The notes beneath the pieces were generated by a model. It was not told the origin of the DNA. It saw only the letters and a program-made list of their open reading frames with translations, and searched no databases. From Rostratula benghalensis (taxonomy: Eukaryota > Chordata > Aves > Charadriiformes > Rostratulidae): DNA of 64,000 nt. How positions within the stretch are numbered: the first letter of the stretch is position 1; each line of letters begins with the position of its first letter. This document shows, one piece after another, positions 9,732 through 22,373 of the stretch. Where the stretch lies: positions 496,001 to 560,000 of the forward strand of contig VXAI01000374.1 in NCBI GenBank assembly GCA_013399305.1, in the 5' to 3' direction. The position numbers and the translations under genes are program-made.

Positions 9732-12600
9732 AAAGTTTGTTAAACTTAACCTAAAAGAGCTAAGGATTTACTGATTTACGTGGCTACATGTACATGTGCA
9801 CACACTTCATGCTAAGGATTAATCCCAAATTGACAAAGACAGGAAAGCAGTTGGCTTGTTTGACAAAGCCTTAACACCAATATTTTGAGTAGGGTGAGAG
9901 TTTCAATTACAGTGGCTTAAAAATATTTGTAGTTCACAGATCCTCACCCAAAGAATGGTAGCCTTCTTGGTAAGTGGTATTTGGTGAGACTTCTTCATTG
10001 ATCTCTGCATGTTTCTCGGGGTGATCTTTAAGCACTTAGGTAAAAAGATCCACTTCTTCCAGTTTCCTGAGCAGGAATAAGAATGTGTGCATTGGCAATG
10101 GACTCAACCTATCTGAACTAATTAATAACAATTATTTAAGTAGATATTCTAGATTTGTGTTCAGCAGTCTCAAACTGGTCTGGAAAACTGGAGCATTGCA
10201 GCATGCTGTAAAGCTGATCCACATAGGCACAGTGGACAAGTGCAACTTCAAACATGTAGTAGTTAATTTAGAGCAACTGCCTGGCCTGGACTGCTCAGTG
10301 TGCAGAAGTGCTAGGCAAATGCCCTAAGATCTTCACTGGCTTACTTACACAAAATTTCACTGAAATGACAACTTCCAAAATTACTGTTTGTTAGTCCCAC
10401 AAGGTCTTGTCTTTTCTCAGGTCTACGAGAGGATGCTTTAATAAAGTAGGGCAATAGTTTGTAATGAAAACCATCAGAACTGATAAAACAGCACTGAATG
10501 TTGCCTGTATTACATGCTCATGCAGAAAATCCTTGCCTATTAGCCCAGTAACCCAACATTGCTACTAGTAGTGTTACAAGTTGGCTTGACACCTCTGCTA
10601 GATGGAGTTGACTACTTGACATCAGAAAAAGAAATAACGCCCAGAGAAATTATTGAGTTGAGCTAAAGAAAGGCAGACATTAGACACTGAGTCTCAATTT
10701 AGTCTGCTTCCTTTCCTGGTGGAACTCCCATACACGATGCACAACAAAACACCAAAGGGAAATTATGTGATCATGCTCCAAATGTTACACAGGGTTGACT
10801 GCCAATAATATGCTAATTCTAATTAGGAATATCAAAACAAACATTTGCAAAAAGTCATTCAATGAGTACTCCATAAGCCGCTGCTGCTAGTTATGCACTA
10901 TGAAGTTAGACTCAAGCCTTTACAACCCACAGTTTAGTTTGTCCTGCTTAGATATAATTGCCTCGTTAGTGACTTTCAGCACACAACAAAAGCAGACAAG
11001 TTGTGATCTGTAACTTTAGATGTTTTAAAACCACCACAACAATCTACTGACTTTTTCAAAACATAGGTAAACTACTTGAATTACTAAAACAGGGAAGATA
11101 TGGCTGAAGGACAATCTATAGTGTAGTCTGTCGTGTTTTCCCGATTTCACCCAGAGAGGCTTACCCCTTTTTTCTCCCTTTTGTAAATCCTTCTGGCATT
11201 TGTAATTATGGGCACTGGCAATGAGCAGCAGCTGTTTAATGTTTCACTTTCCAGCCACATACATACCCATTGTTGACGGCAGAACATATCTGCTTTACCT
11301 TGATCACATCCAAAAGTCCCTGCTGGTCCAGAAAAACAAGTGCCCTTTAGGGATGAGGGACTTCTGCCCATTTTATTTGAGAAACAGAATTTATTTGACT
11401 GATTTTTCGCTAAACAGGAATTCTGCTGAGATAATGACTGCAGTCCTTACCTGTCTGCAAACTTATGGAGTGAGAAAAAACTATGCCTCTGGTTTCCACA
11501 AGATCCAAGTGACTGAAATGTCACTGAATCCCTACCAGAGTACAGGTTCACTGTGGCCTTGCTCCATAAGACCAGCAAGATCAGCAGGCAGCCAGTCCTT
11601 TCAAAACAGTCCTCCTGGGATCGGCCGTTGTCCCTGGCATTGCTGTCAAATGAAAAAGAGAATCAACCCTCTCCAAAACAAAACTGAAGGCGACTTCAAA
11701 GAAAAGCTCATTACTAGGACAGTCAGGCACACACAGTTCCACTTTTCATTAAGTGAAGAGCTAAGGGATCTGCTCTGAAGGTCTCCTGAGGGAAGAGCTC
11801 TCATAAGCACCACTAATACAGCCGTATCACCTCACTCATATCACTTCTGCTTCTAGACCTGGAAGAAAACCAGGACACCAGAAATGGAAAAAACCCCAAT
11901 GTTAGGAAAGCTTACATCAATACAATGAGATGCATTACTGAGTCCAGGGAGGCCCACAACAGCAGCAATAGCCATCCTCCCTAGCATCATATAACAAACT
12001 TGTGACCTTCCCATACATACAAAAACTCAAAACTCAAAAACTACAGCAGCAGAAAGAGAGAAAAGACGTCAAAACAATCCATCAATATTAAGATTTCTGA
12101 AGTAGCAGGGGAGTTATTAAAATTAAAATGCTCAAGCAATCTTGACAAGCAGACTCATATAGCACTATATAGAGTAAAGAAAGTTTGTACTGGCATTCAG
12201 TTGTGACATTACCCACATTGAATAGGAATAGTATTTTTCTGTATGAATTTTTAGCATTCCCTCTGAGTCATGAAAAGAATAAATATGAGGTTCCATTTCA
12301 CTTTAATGATTTTCAGATTGAGGCTCTGAAGGTAAAGTCAGAAAATAAATAAAAAAGCCAAACAAACAAAATCCACAAACTTGGGCCTGCCCCACGAGTA
12401 ATCTATCAGGTAGGAACAGGACAGGCAACACAACACAATGGAATACAGTTGACAGCAATGTTTGATGAATTGAACACACCAAAGGGAATACTTAGCCATG
12501 TTTCTGGGAATAATTGCATATTGGTATCACCTGGAAAAAGGGGGTGGACACCCTTGTGCACTTATGTACGCTCAGAAAGTCCCAGTGTGCTACAAGATCA
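9732..12600. other. Noncoding stretch, A/C-leaning
   Basis: No recognisable gene or transposon. The plus strand leans to A and C by eye. One open frame at 11206-11778 is longer than usual for this composition but matches no family I know. Confidence 0.45.
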
Positions 12601-13937
12601 AATTTAAATTGACAGGGAAATTTCTCTTTACTGTGAAGCCTGGTTTGTCTCTGGCATTACTTTAGTATTTCTGTCTGACAAAGTCTGTGGTATTAAAAGA
12701 ATTTTAGGAATTCCTGATTCTTCTTCATTCTCTGTCACATTCTCCTTTTTGTGGTCTTGGTGTGTTTCATACTGAAGGACTTGCATTTTTTATATATCAT
12801 GATGGGAGAAATTTTCTGGCTTGTGAGATTTGGATAGGAAGGTGGGGGAGTCCGGACTAATTTCAACTGTGGGCCCTGTTCAACTTAGCAAGTATTATGC
12901 AGATGCTTGCAAAGAACTGGGCTTGATTTCTCAGGTCTGATGATTTTATGCTCCTGTGAAACTAATCGTGTTTGTGCATTGTGTGTGCATATATACATAA
13001 AAAGCAGAAAACCATCGATACCTAGAGAACATGCATGTTCTATGATTTGGTTGTGCAGAGTTACTCAAGACAAGCTCTTAGACTTTGTATAAGACTTTTT
13101 GATGGGAAATTATCTTTTAAATTCTCTGAAGTCATCAGTTGTTAAAATAATTTTAAGTAGTCATTAAGTGCTTCATTAGAGTGTTTTCTTCTTAAGATGA
13201 TTTAGTTCAATTAAAACTGAATTGTGCCTATTTTTTATTATCCATTTTTACCTTACTTAGTCTTAAATGGACTTTGGTTCATATATTTTTGAGGTTTAAT
13301 ATCAGTTCAACTGAATGCTCTTGAGTTTCTGAATTAATTCTATCATTTTCTCTTAATGACCGTGAAGAGTTTTGTTAAGCTAGAGTGCCATTAAACTCAA
13401 GCACTGAAGTGTTTAGAGCCAGCAATCACTGTGGGAAAGCCTACAGATAGAAAATAGGATTGGAAATTAAACACAAGGTATGAGGGGTTCATTTGCTGTG
13501 AATCCAATGATAATCACCTGGAGTTCAAAGTATTCTAAAATCAGTAGTCCCCTGAGGGCGAGCGTGCTAATTCCTTCAGGGTTATTTTCCAGTCCTATCT
13601 ACACTTTGATCTGGGGCTCAGATCTGCATTTTCCTCTTGAAGTTTAAATAATACTTCATTGTCTGTTGCAAATAAAAAAATCTTTATGCTGTGAATATGT
13701 TTTACATAGCTGCTGTTTAACTAAAGAAAGCCTTGGCATATTGACACGTTCTCTTCCTTCTGATGCTGGGGAAACCCAGACAGTTTATTTCTCCAGATCT
13801 GTACCCATCACAAAAGAGAAACTTCTTTTTGAAGAAGAATTGAATGGAATGGAGGGGTGCAGGGGGGATATTTCTTTAATGACAAATTACATTTTGTCTT
13901 AGGACAACCTAAAATTAAACTACTTACTTATATTTTT

Positions 13938-13938
13938 N
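13938..13938. other. Single ambiguous base (N)
   Basis: One N follows TATTTTT and precedes AATAAAA. It is probably a homopolymer-length or consensus ambiguity in the assembly. Confidence 0.95.
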
Positions 13939-13983
13939 AATAAAATGTAAGGATGTTTGAAATGAAAAGCCATTGAAAATGCA

Positions 13984-14004
13984 AGTTAGTTAGTTAGTTA
14001 GTTA
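13984..14004. repeat. (AGTT)5 microsatellite
   Basis: Five perfect copies of AGTT followed by one more A. It is too short and the wrong unit for a telomeric repeat. Confidence 0.9.
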
Positions 14005-14697
14005 TTTCCAATTCCTCAGAATTCATTTCTGTTTATCTGTTGCCCAAACTTTTCTAAGCTTTTTAACATCTCCCAGTTGACATTTTCCCAATGAAGAAAA
14101 AAATAAAAACTTGTAGCACATTAACCTAATTCTGGTTACATTATTCTAGCTCAGACTGTACTCCATGGTTCATGTGAACTGAGAAGAAAAAGTTCGCAGG
14201 TTGTACTAAAACTCTGAGGGGTAGGAACCACTCCTAGCAGGTGAGGGCAATATGCAAGGTGCTGGTTTATCTTAATCACAATGAACAATTTTGTATGTGC
14301 TTGGACCTGGCAAGATTTTCCTCACTGGCTGGCCTTGAGTTTGCTTTCCTGTCACTGAAGATGTTGGGATAAGGAGCCTTAACAGGCTGATGCTGACCAC
14401 TTTGAGAAGTCCATTTACGCCTACTCGCAAAGTAGAACGGCTTCTTTCCATTGTTACAGCCCTGTAGGGGGAAGACGGGTGGTGCTGTAGAGACGAAAGG
14501 ATGTTCTTAATTCAAGCTAATGAACTTCAATTAAAATATTAGTCATGCCAGAGCAGTTTTTAATCTTCTCGTGGATTAGCAGGGTGAGTTAAAAATGAAG
14601 AGTTTAGCTTCACAGCTAACACTTGTGAAAATTGTGAATTACTTTGCCTTCTTTTTAAATAGAAGCTATCTGTCTGGAGTTTAGAGGACCTGATCTT

Positions 14698-14770
14698 GTT
14701 TTGTTTTTATGTTGTTGTTGTGGGGGTTATTTGGGTTTTTTTTTTTTTGATGTGTTTTGTTCGTTTGCTT
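14698..14770. repeat. T/G-rich low-complexity tract
   Basis: Built from TTGTTTT, GTTGTTGTTG, GGGGG and a run of 12 or so T. It resembles the complement of the A/C tracts at 2286 and 21110. Confidence 0.7.
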
Positions 14771-17430
14771 TTATAGTGAAGGTATGGCTTTTCCCCTTTA
14801 GGCTTAAAACAAGTTTGTGATTTTAAGGTGTAATGCGTTCCCCCAGGACCCTCAGGTTTTGTACCTGACACCTTGCTCTCTGTTAGAGCACCTTCCTGGC
14901 TAATACATCTTACCAGAAGATGCTTCTTCTTTGAATATGTGCATTGAAGGTTCAGTATATACAGAAGAAAGTGATTACCTTCATACTCTTTTAGCTCAGG
15001 TCAAGTTAAGTTCTGAGGGAAATATATTACTGAAATGCAAAATAGATATAGTTGGTAAAAATGATGTTTATAGTGACAAAACTCGAGAAAAGGAAAAGAA
15101 AGAATAATCTTATTTCCCTTACTGTTGAATGGTGCTTGTGGTAGATCTCTGACTCTGTCTGTATTCTCTTGGCAAACTGGAGCTAATACCAGACTACCCA
15201 GGGTAGGAAGCTTGCTCCTGCTGCATGGTCTGTCTTCTCCCTTGAGCAAAGCATCTTTGCTCGAGCAGGAGTATATGATCAAGGGGCCCAAGTAGGGGTT
15301 TGCTCAATTTTTCATCTTCTGTTTAGGATTATTGATCCCTTGTCAGACCATAGTTTGTACCTCTCCCTCCCTACTCTGTTACTACATTACATTTTTCCTG
15401 GAAGGGTGACCTATTAGCCTGGTTGCCCCAAGTATACACATATCCTAACCATGACCGAACTATTAGGAAGGTGTTTGCCTGCTCTCTTCCACTTGTAATG
15501 CCCTCTCTATGACATCTTTTCCTACCATAAACCTTGTGATTTTCATAAAAGTAAATAATTCCATTTTCCGTAATGTTTCTTTTATGTGAGGCTCATTCAT
15601 GGCTTCTGAATGTGCCCAGTCCCTGTGATAGCTCTTAGGCTGGAATGGGGATGATTTAGGGGGGTGTTGGATCTAACTCAAAATTTGAGGGCAGCTGCTG
15701 TAGAAATCATTGACTAATTCGTGCAAGGGGCCTGCTCGCACCACTTTCAAGTCAAAACTTTTCACTAATGGTATGCTTGGGGAGTAGGGATATGGAACTT
15801 CCGGAGCTACTGTTATTTAGTATTGTCTCCTTATGAGCTTTAAAAAATGCCTAGCATCCCACTTCTTCCTTCTTGACAGACACTTATATCTAAATAAAAT
15901 GCAGGTAGAGAGCTACGTCAGCAAAGATTGCCCACGCTTAACAAGCTGCTGTGTACTTAACAAGTATACTTCAGCTTCCTTTGAGGGCTTGGAAGTAGAA
16001 CAAGAATTGCTTTAAGTTGGGCAGCCCTACATCACTGCAGCTTGTTAGTACAGCATAAACACTATATATCTCATATTAGAATAGATTCTAAACTTATTGT
16101 ATAAAAATGGTGGTAACTGAGTATATAAAATATACTTTGAAAATAAAGCTAGTGACCCAGAAAATACTCTGTTATCTGTAAAAGACATCAAGTCTTATCT
16201 TTTGGGGGTATGAAGAGGCAATGCTATCCATTGGATAGCATGGTATAGGAGAAACTCTTCTTTGCTCACCAGGAACTGTGCATCTCCTACTCCATGTCAT
16301 CCATGTGGGAATGGGGGGAAGTCTAGTAAGAAACAATATCTAAAAGCTGGAGTATCTCGAATTAGCAATTACGTTTTGCAATTCCAGTAGATTCTGTGAC
16401 ATAGTCCACTGGAGCTGCTAGTGGAAAACTGGTTGTTGTCAGTCTCCCTTGGGCAGACTTGCCTCTCACTTTTCTGGACAGGAAGATATTCTGACAGGCT
16501 TTTCAGGTTCTCATCACCTCCTGACAGGTCTTTTTCTTACAGTCCATGCAACACTCCTCTTACCTTGCTTTCCATCAATATCCAGGGGCACAGCAATGCC
16601 AGTCAGGCTTGCCGTTGACCACAGACAGATCCATGGTGTTTGTAGTGCCCCATCCCTTTCCTGATGCTGCCTCTCTTACATGCTTTAAATTGATCTCAAG
16701 TCTTTGGCATTTTACTGGATGTCTCACCACAAGCCTGTGGGTTTAGTCACCCCAGACCATGTTTGCAAACATGACAAGCCATAGATTGATGCTATGAGAT
16801 GTGGGTGAGATGGTTTCATAGTGAGTTCTGAGGGAAGGGGCTTTTTCTTCCTGAGCCTTGTCTGTGTCTCTGTAGTGTGTGTAAGCTGTTTGTGAACACA
16901 GCACTGGTGAATTGCTTTCAGTGGAATAAATGGGTCAGAGATATGGCTGCTGGTTCAGATACCTAAACTCCCACAGTACACGGGCAACCAGTGCCTTTTA
17001 AAGATAAGGTTGCTATCTTTCGCTTATAAGTGCAATGAGAAAAGCTGAATAATTGTGGCAGTATTTAAAATGTAAAGGGTTAAATAAGGCACACTGAGCC
17101 AATATTGCTTGTTCGCTTTATTTTTTTTCTTATGATTGATTGAGGGGAAGAATGCTTTTGAAGACTTTTTTGAAACAAAAAAAAAAAGCACAAAATGGGC
17201 AAGATGGGCTAAAATTGTTGAATTTTTTTTTCTTAAAGTGTCATCATGTGTCCTTGAAATGAATTAGAAATGCCTCTTAAAGGGCTAAGGTAACAATGTC
17301 AAAATAAACAAATCAAGTTTCTGCACCTGGTGTTGGCTGTAACTGTAACTTTGGTACTGTAAAAATGTGCAGAGCTCATTGTCCATAATTCAATGATCCA
17401 GTCTAGTTTGTGCTAGCTTGTTCTGGGATT

Positions 17431-17449
17431 TTTAAAGCTGCGCTTTAAA
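17431..17449. repeat. Perfect short palindrome
   Basis: TTTAAAGC and GCTTTAAA are exact inverted copies (8 bp) separated by TGC. It lies inside a compact block of non-repetitive sequence. It may be a binding site or chance. Confidence 0.85.
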
Positions 17450-20072
17450 TCTATTGGTTTAAAGAAGTGCTGCAGAAGATTGCACCTTCTTTGGACAGGC
17501 AATGCCCTTAATGTGCAAAGGAAAGAAGAGAGTGATAAGACTATGAAAGAGGAGAAATGAAGGGGGAATGAAAGAACCTAGGAGAGGAAAAAAACCCTCT
17601 TTATCTCCTTTGCTATGGGATCAGAACCTTGCTGAGGCATTGGTTACAGAAGGAGTTGAAAAGCATGACAATTAAGGTCTAAGAAAATGTTGGAAATTAT
17701 ACTTTTTCTTCCTTCCGCCCCTTTATTATCCCTTAGCATCCAGTTTGAATTTTCCTTCTGACCTGCTTCACATAAAGGATGCAGGAAAGAGGTGATGCTA
17801 AACAGAACCCGTTTCTATAGTTGTAGGTTCACTAGTTAATTGTAAGTTCAGCATATGCTTCTAGATCCTTTGGCTTGAGAGTCCATGCTTTTCTTCTTCA
17901 GTAGCTTTGCTCTAACACCATCTGGAGGTGGATGCATATGGCTAATTTTTGTTTCAACTAATTGAGCATTTTTATTTTTATGTACTGTTTTATGTCATTG
18001 GTTGGAGTCTTATCCTTTGGACAGTTTAAAATATAGGCATTTACCTGATAACATCTGTTCATTTCCCTTGCCTGCTATTCATATGTAAATAGCAGATACT
18101 GTTATTTAATAATGAGAAATAAATTCAACAGTTGGTGTAATAAGTATGTAAGCTAGTGAGTGTTGCAAAGATGAAGGAAATCCTGCGGCCATCGTAATTC
18201 CATTTTTGGGTAATGATTTTGTCATGGGGGAAACTAGTGAGACAGAGCCAAAATTCCTCAAGATGATTTAGCAGCTGGCAAGGTCTTCATAGTTACATTG
18301 GCAAAAGATCTGGGAAACCACCAAAAATAGTCTGTTTCTTGACAGTTAAATGTCATAGGGGAATACCTCTCAGATCATCTTAAGATGATGTTTAAGAGAA
18401 GCTTTAATTTAAAAAAGGGAGAGATAAAAGAAAACAAAGTTTGTTTAGGGGGAAAATGTGTAAAATTGATAGCAGGCAGTGACAAAGGTGTGTCTAGGAT
18501 TGTGACTGCAGCTTTTATGTGAACTGTGATCTCTGCTATTTTCATGTATTTATGTGGCCTGACAAGATCAAGGAAATAATCTCAGCCAAATGCAAGCAAA
18601 TTGTTGCAGAGGTAGTAGCTAGTAATAGCAATCCATATAAGACTGTTCCCTCATGCATCATGGGACACGACAATGCCCCCTGCTTCATGCTCATGGATGG
18701 TAAGATTCTGTGAGATCTCAAAACACCATGCTTTTCAGCAAGTTATAGTCTATTTTAAGAATATCAGGCTTAAGGGAAATATTTTATTAAAATAAAAAAA
18801 AAAGAATAGTAAGCTACAACTGATTTTACATGAGATGTAGATCAGAATCAATATATAACATTTTCTTTGTGAGAATGCCAAGAACAAAGGGTAAATGGCT
18901 CCTTTTTAAAAAGACATTCTGATTTTTATCAACATCCCACATTGCTCAAACTGTGGGACTTTCGGTGAAACGGAAAATACTAGTTTGCCCAAAATGATAC
19001 TTTGTTTCATTGGTTTGTCTACTTTGCTGATGTTTTTGAGGGATAAAGGGTTAGGGCTGTCAGATTTCAGCCAGCTGCAGAGTATCAGATACTGTGATGG
19101 GTTGGTCTGGCATTAGGAAGACCCAAACTCTGCATCAGTTCCTGAAGCACTGGGGAGCTGGATATTTTAAAAACAAGTCTTTTTGTGTTTCTTGTCAGAA
19201 TTGATCCACCTTGGACAACTGCAAATCACTGGTTTAAGGGGTCTGGCTTTGTATTTAGTGGTAGAACATCCACCCAGCTAGTATGTGGGACTCTGGCCTC
19301 TTAGCCACTTGGCCCCATTTCACATAGAGCTGTCACAGGGGTGGCAATGGATCAGCGCTGGGAAAATCCTCAGTTAAACATCTGCAATCTCTTTTGTTGT
19401 AATTCTTGTACCTGGCTCGCCCTGGGGACTTCAGACCTCTTCTGGCTGAGCAACTCTGCAGAGCCATTGTCAATGGTTTCCTGCACAACAGTTTCCAGGT
19501 CACTAGACTTCTACTCAAAGGCAGTGATACCTTCTGCTAGACCTAAGCAGTTATAGGAAGAAACTGTGCATGTGCTGTACTTGGAGAAGAATCAAATACC
19601 ATCCTGGTACCTAATTAAAAATAAATGAAGTTTTGCTTTCATCAGTGTTTCACCTTTAAAAGGACACTTGGCCCTTAACCAGGTCACTGTTTCTGACATT
19701 TATAGTAAATGATCACAGCAATCTTATGCTGTCCGAGAGACTGAGTATGTGGCCTGTTCATTTGTTTCTGTCAACCCAGTTAAAAAGTAAACCCTCCATA
19801 GATGTATTACATCTTCAGGTGAAATTCTGTGTGGTTGAGTTGTGGAAGCAGCACCATTAGTACCATTCATTACCATTAGTAATGTCCAGGACTGTTAATT
19901 TACCTGGTTAAAGAGATAAATGAAAGTGGAAAACAATAAGGTAAGTAAGCAATCTCAGAGATTCAAGTGGTGGAGGAGGGCAGAAGTTTTGTGTTCCCTA
20001 CCATGGAGAGCATATAGCAGGTCTGTACCAGAGCCAACCCTGAATGCAATCATCTCCATGATGACTGTTATG

Positions 20073-21056
20073 ACAGAATCACAGAACTGCACGGGTTGGA
20101 AGGAACCTCCAGAGATCATCTAGTCCAGGCCCCCTGCCAAAGCAGGGTTCACCTACAGCAGGCTGGACAAGAATGCATCCAGGTGGGTTTTGAGTATCTC
20201 CAGAGAAGGAGATTCCACAACCTCTCTGGGCAGCCAGTTCCAGGGCTCCCTCACCCTCAAAGTAAATAAGTTTTTCTGCATGCTCAGATGGAACTTCCTA
20301 CATTCCACCTTGAGTCTGTTGCATCTTCTCCTGTCACAGGGCACCATGGAGAAGAGCCTGACCCCATCCTTTTAACAGCCACCCTTTAGATATTCATAAG
20401 TATTGACAAGTTCCCTTCTCAGTCTTTACTTCTCCAGGTAAACAGACCCAGGTCTCTAAGCCTTTCCTCATAAGAGAGGTGCTCTATTCCCTTGATCATC
20501 TTTGTGGCTCTCCACTGGACTCCTTCCAGCAGTTCCGTGTCCTTCTTGAACTGGGGGACCAAGAACTGGACAGTACTCCAGATGTGGCCTAACCAGGGCA
20601 GAGTAGAGGGGGAGGATGACCTCCCTTGCCCTACTGGTAATGCTGATTTTAATACACTCCAGGAGACCATTGGCCTTCTTGGCCACAAGGGCACATTGCT
20701 GGCTCATGGTCAACTGGTCAACTGGCTCATGGTTGTCCACCAGGACTTCCAGGTCTCTCTCTAGAGAACTGATTTCCAGCAGGTTAACACTTAACCTGTT
20801 CCAGTGTATGGGGTTATTCACTCACTGCCAAACTTTCTAGCCTGTCTAGGTCTTTCTGAATGGCAGCACAGCCTTCTGGTGTGTCAGCCACTCCACGTGG
20901 CAACTATCAAGTTTGCTTACATGATCTCTAGGCTGATCCTCCGTGATCAAGAGAGAGTATTTTTTATTCCAGGCTCTCTCTCCTACCTCTCTGCATCCTT
21001 CATTACCAGGGCACCCACCTTATTCAGCAGCGGGCCCACATTGTTCCTAGTCAGCA
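20073..21056 (-). mobile_element. CR1 LINE, minus strand, internally deleted
   Basis: The 3' end is at 20073, where ACAGAATCACAGAA is a decayed terminal repeat. The 3' UTR and RT C-terminal region follow, with SQQCALVAKKANGLLECIK and LPLYSALVRPHLEYC readable on the minus strand between 20821 and 20468. Past 20880 the RT palm is missing. The element then jumps to the EN-RT linker (TRNNVGPLLNKVGALVMKD, about 21056-20985), so several hundred bases including the FADD box and the RT fingers were lost. GGCTCATGG occurs at 20700 and again 24 bp later, a small in-frame duplication (8 codons) in the RT tail. The copy is not functional. Confidence 0.9.
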
Positions 21057-22263
21057 GCTAACAGCACTGAAAAGATTACTCCTACTTCTTTACTGACCTT
21101 AACTCACTAAAAAAATCAAATAACAACAACAAAACAACAACAACAACAAAAACCCAAACAACCCCCAAATCACCACCAACATCCCAAAAAGCCACAAAAC
21201 AACCCCCCACACCAGTGAACTCTCACCTTGCACAACACAATCCCTGAGGAGATGCTAGCTTAATAGCTACCTCAATACTGTCTGGACAGCATGGCATGGA
21301 GCCAAGGAAAATAAAATCTGCCTCTTGGCCAGCCTAATTACAACATGTTTAGTGCTAAGCTACATAGTTACACTGCTACCAGTCTTGGTGATAGGTCTAT
21401 CAAATCTAACTCCTTATTGCTGCCTAATAACTTGTGCACACAGAAGACATGTCCAGTGGTTGCCAACACACACTCGGCTGCACCAGTTTGATTTTACTAT
21501 GATGGTGATTGACATTGTTCAATCAAATAGGTGCAAAAAAAAAATGGGTGTAGTGGGAGTCCAAACACAGTTCACAAATCCGTTCCAAGTGTATGTCTTC
21601 CAAATAGAAACAAGCTACTTTTGACAAAAATGCATGGGCAGACACACTCCTTTAGGCTGATTTAAGTGAAATGACTTGATTAAAGTGGTATGTAGATCCC
21701 AGGACTCCTGTGACTCAGCTCTCTCCCCCTTTCCTCTCACTCCAGTGAGGTTATTATTTCTTTATTGTTTATAACAGAAACAAATATCTCCACTGGATAA
21801 CTAGGGAAGTACACTCACTAAAGACCCACCCCCATCCGCACAGCTAATGGAAGTGAGTTTCTCACCCTGTAGACAAATCCACAGTGCAGCTCTGGGTGAC
21901 TTGGCTGCACTTAATACAAAAGTCTAGCAACACTCCTCTGAATCTCAAAAACCAGAGGAAAGATCAGAAGGCAACATAGCCCCTTGCCACTACTGAACAC
22001 AAAAACTCTCCTTAAATGCAGGACGGAGTATTCTGCTCTGCTCTCAGATCAACTCTACTCAGCTACATGCTGATAGAAATGTCTGAATGCTGGTTCTGCC
22101 CTGACTATGCATGCACCACATCACGACAGCTTCTTCAGTCAAGTCCAGTTTTAAGGCACAATGGATAGCTATGCCCCCAGCTTTACATTGGCAGTCACTT
22201 CCATATTTTCATACCTATATTTGCTTTTTTGATCATCTCAACTACACAAGTTCTTGGGGGCCA
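21057..22263. other. Noncoding stretch with A/C-rich tract
   Basis: No recognisable gene. It holds the A/C tract at 21110-21212; the rest is ordinary AT-rich sequence. Confidence 0.5.
21110..21212. repeat. A/C-rich low-complexity tract with (CAA)n
   Basis: About 100 bp of almost pure A and C: (AAC)n first, then AAACCCAAACAACCCCC and CACAAAACAACCCCCC. It lies just beyond the left-reading end of a CR1. Confidence 0.85.
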
Positions 22264-22373
22264 AGAGCAACCTGGTCTAGAGGGAGGTGTCCCCGCCCGT
22301 GGCAGGGGGGTTGGAACGAGAAGATCTTTAAGGTCCCTTCCAACCTGAACCACTCAATGATTCTATGATTCTA
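22264..22373 (+). mobile_element. CR1 3' end fragment, plus strand
   Basis: About 110 bp of the CR1 tail. It starts at GAGCAACCTGGTCTAGAGGG, passes through GATCTTTAAGGTCCCTTCCA and ends in ATTCTATGATTCTA, the CR1 terminal repeat. This is a typical strongly 5'-truncated insertion and looks fairly young, with few differences from the common avian tail. Confidence 0.93.

Larger units (their letters stand above)
12601..20072. other. Long noncoding stretch, T/G-leaning
   Basis: About 7.5 kb without a recognisable gene or transposon. The plus strand leans to T and G by eye, opposite to much of its flanks. It includes (AGTT)5 at 13984-14004, a T/G tract at 14698-14770, an isolated N at 13938, an A run near 17178-17189, and a compact low-repeat block at 17040-17520 that might be conserved regulatory DNA. 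Confidence 0.5.

Noticed and set aside
13984..14004. Interstitial telomere-like repeat
   Set aside because: The unit is AGTT, not TTAGGG, and there are only five copies.
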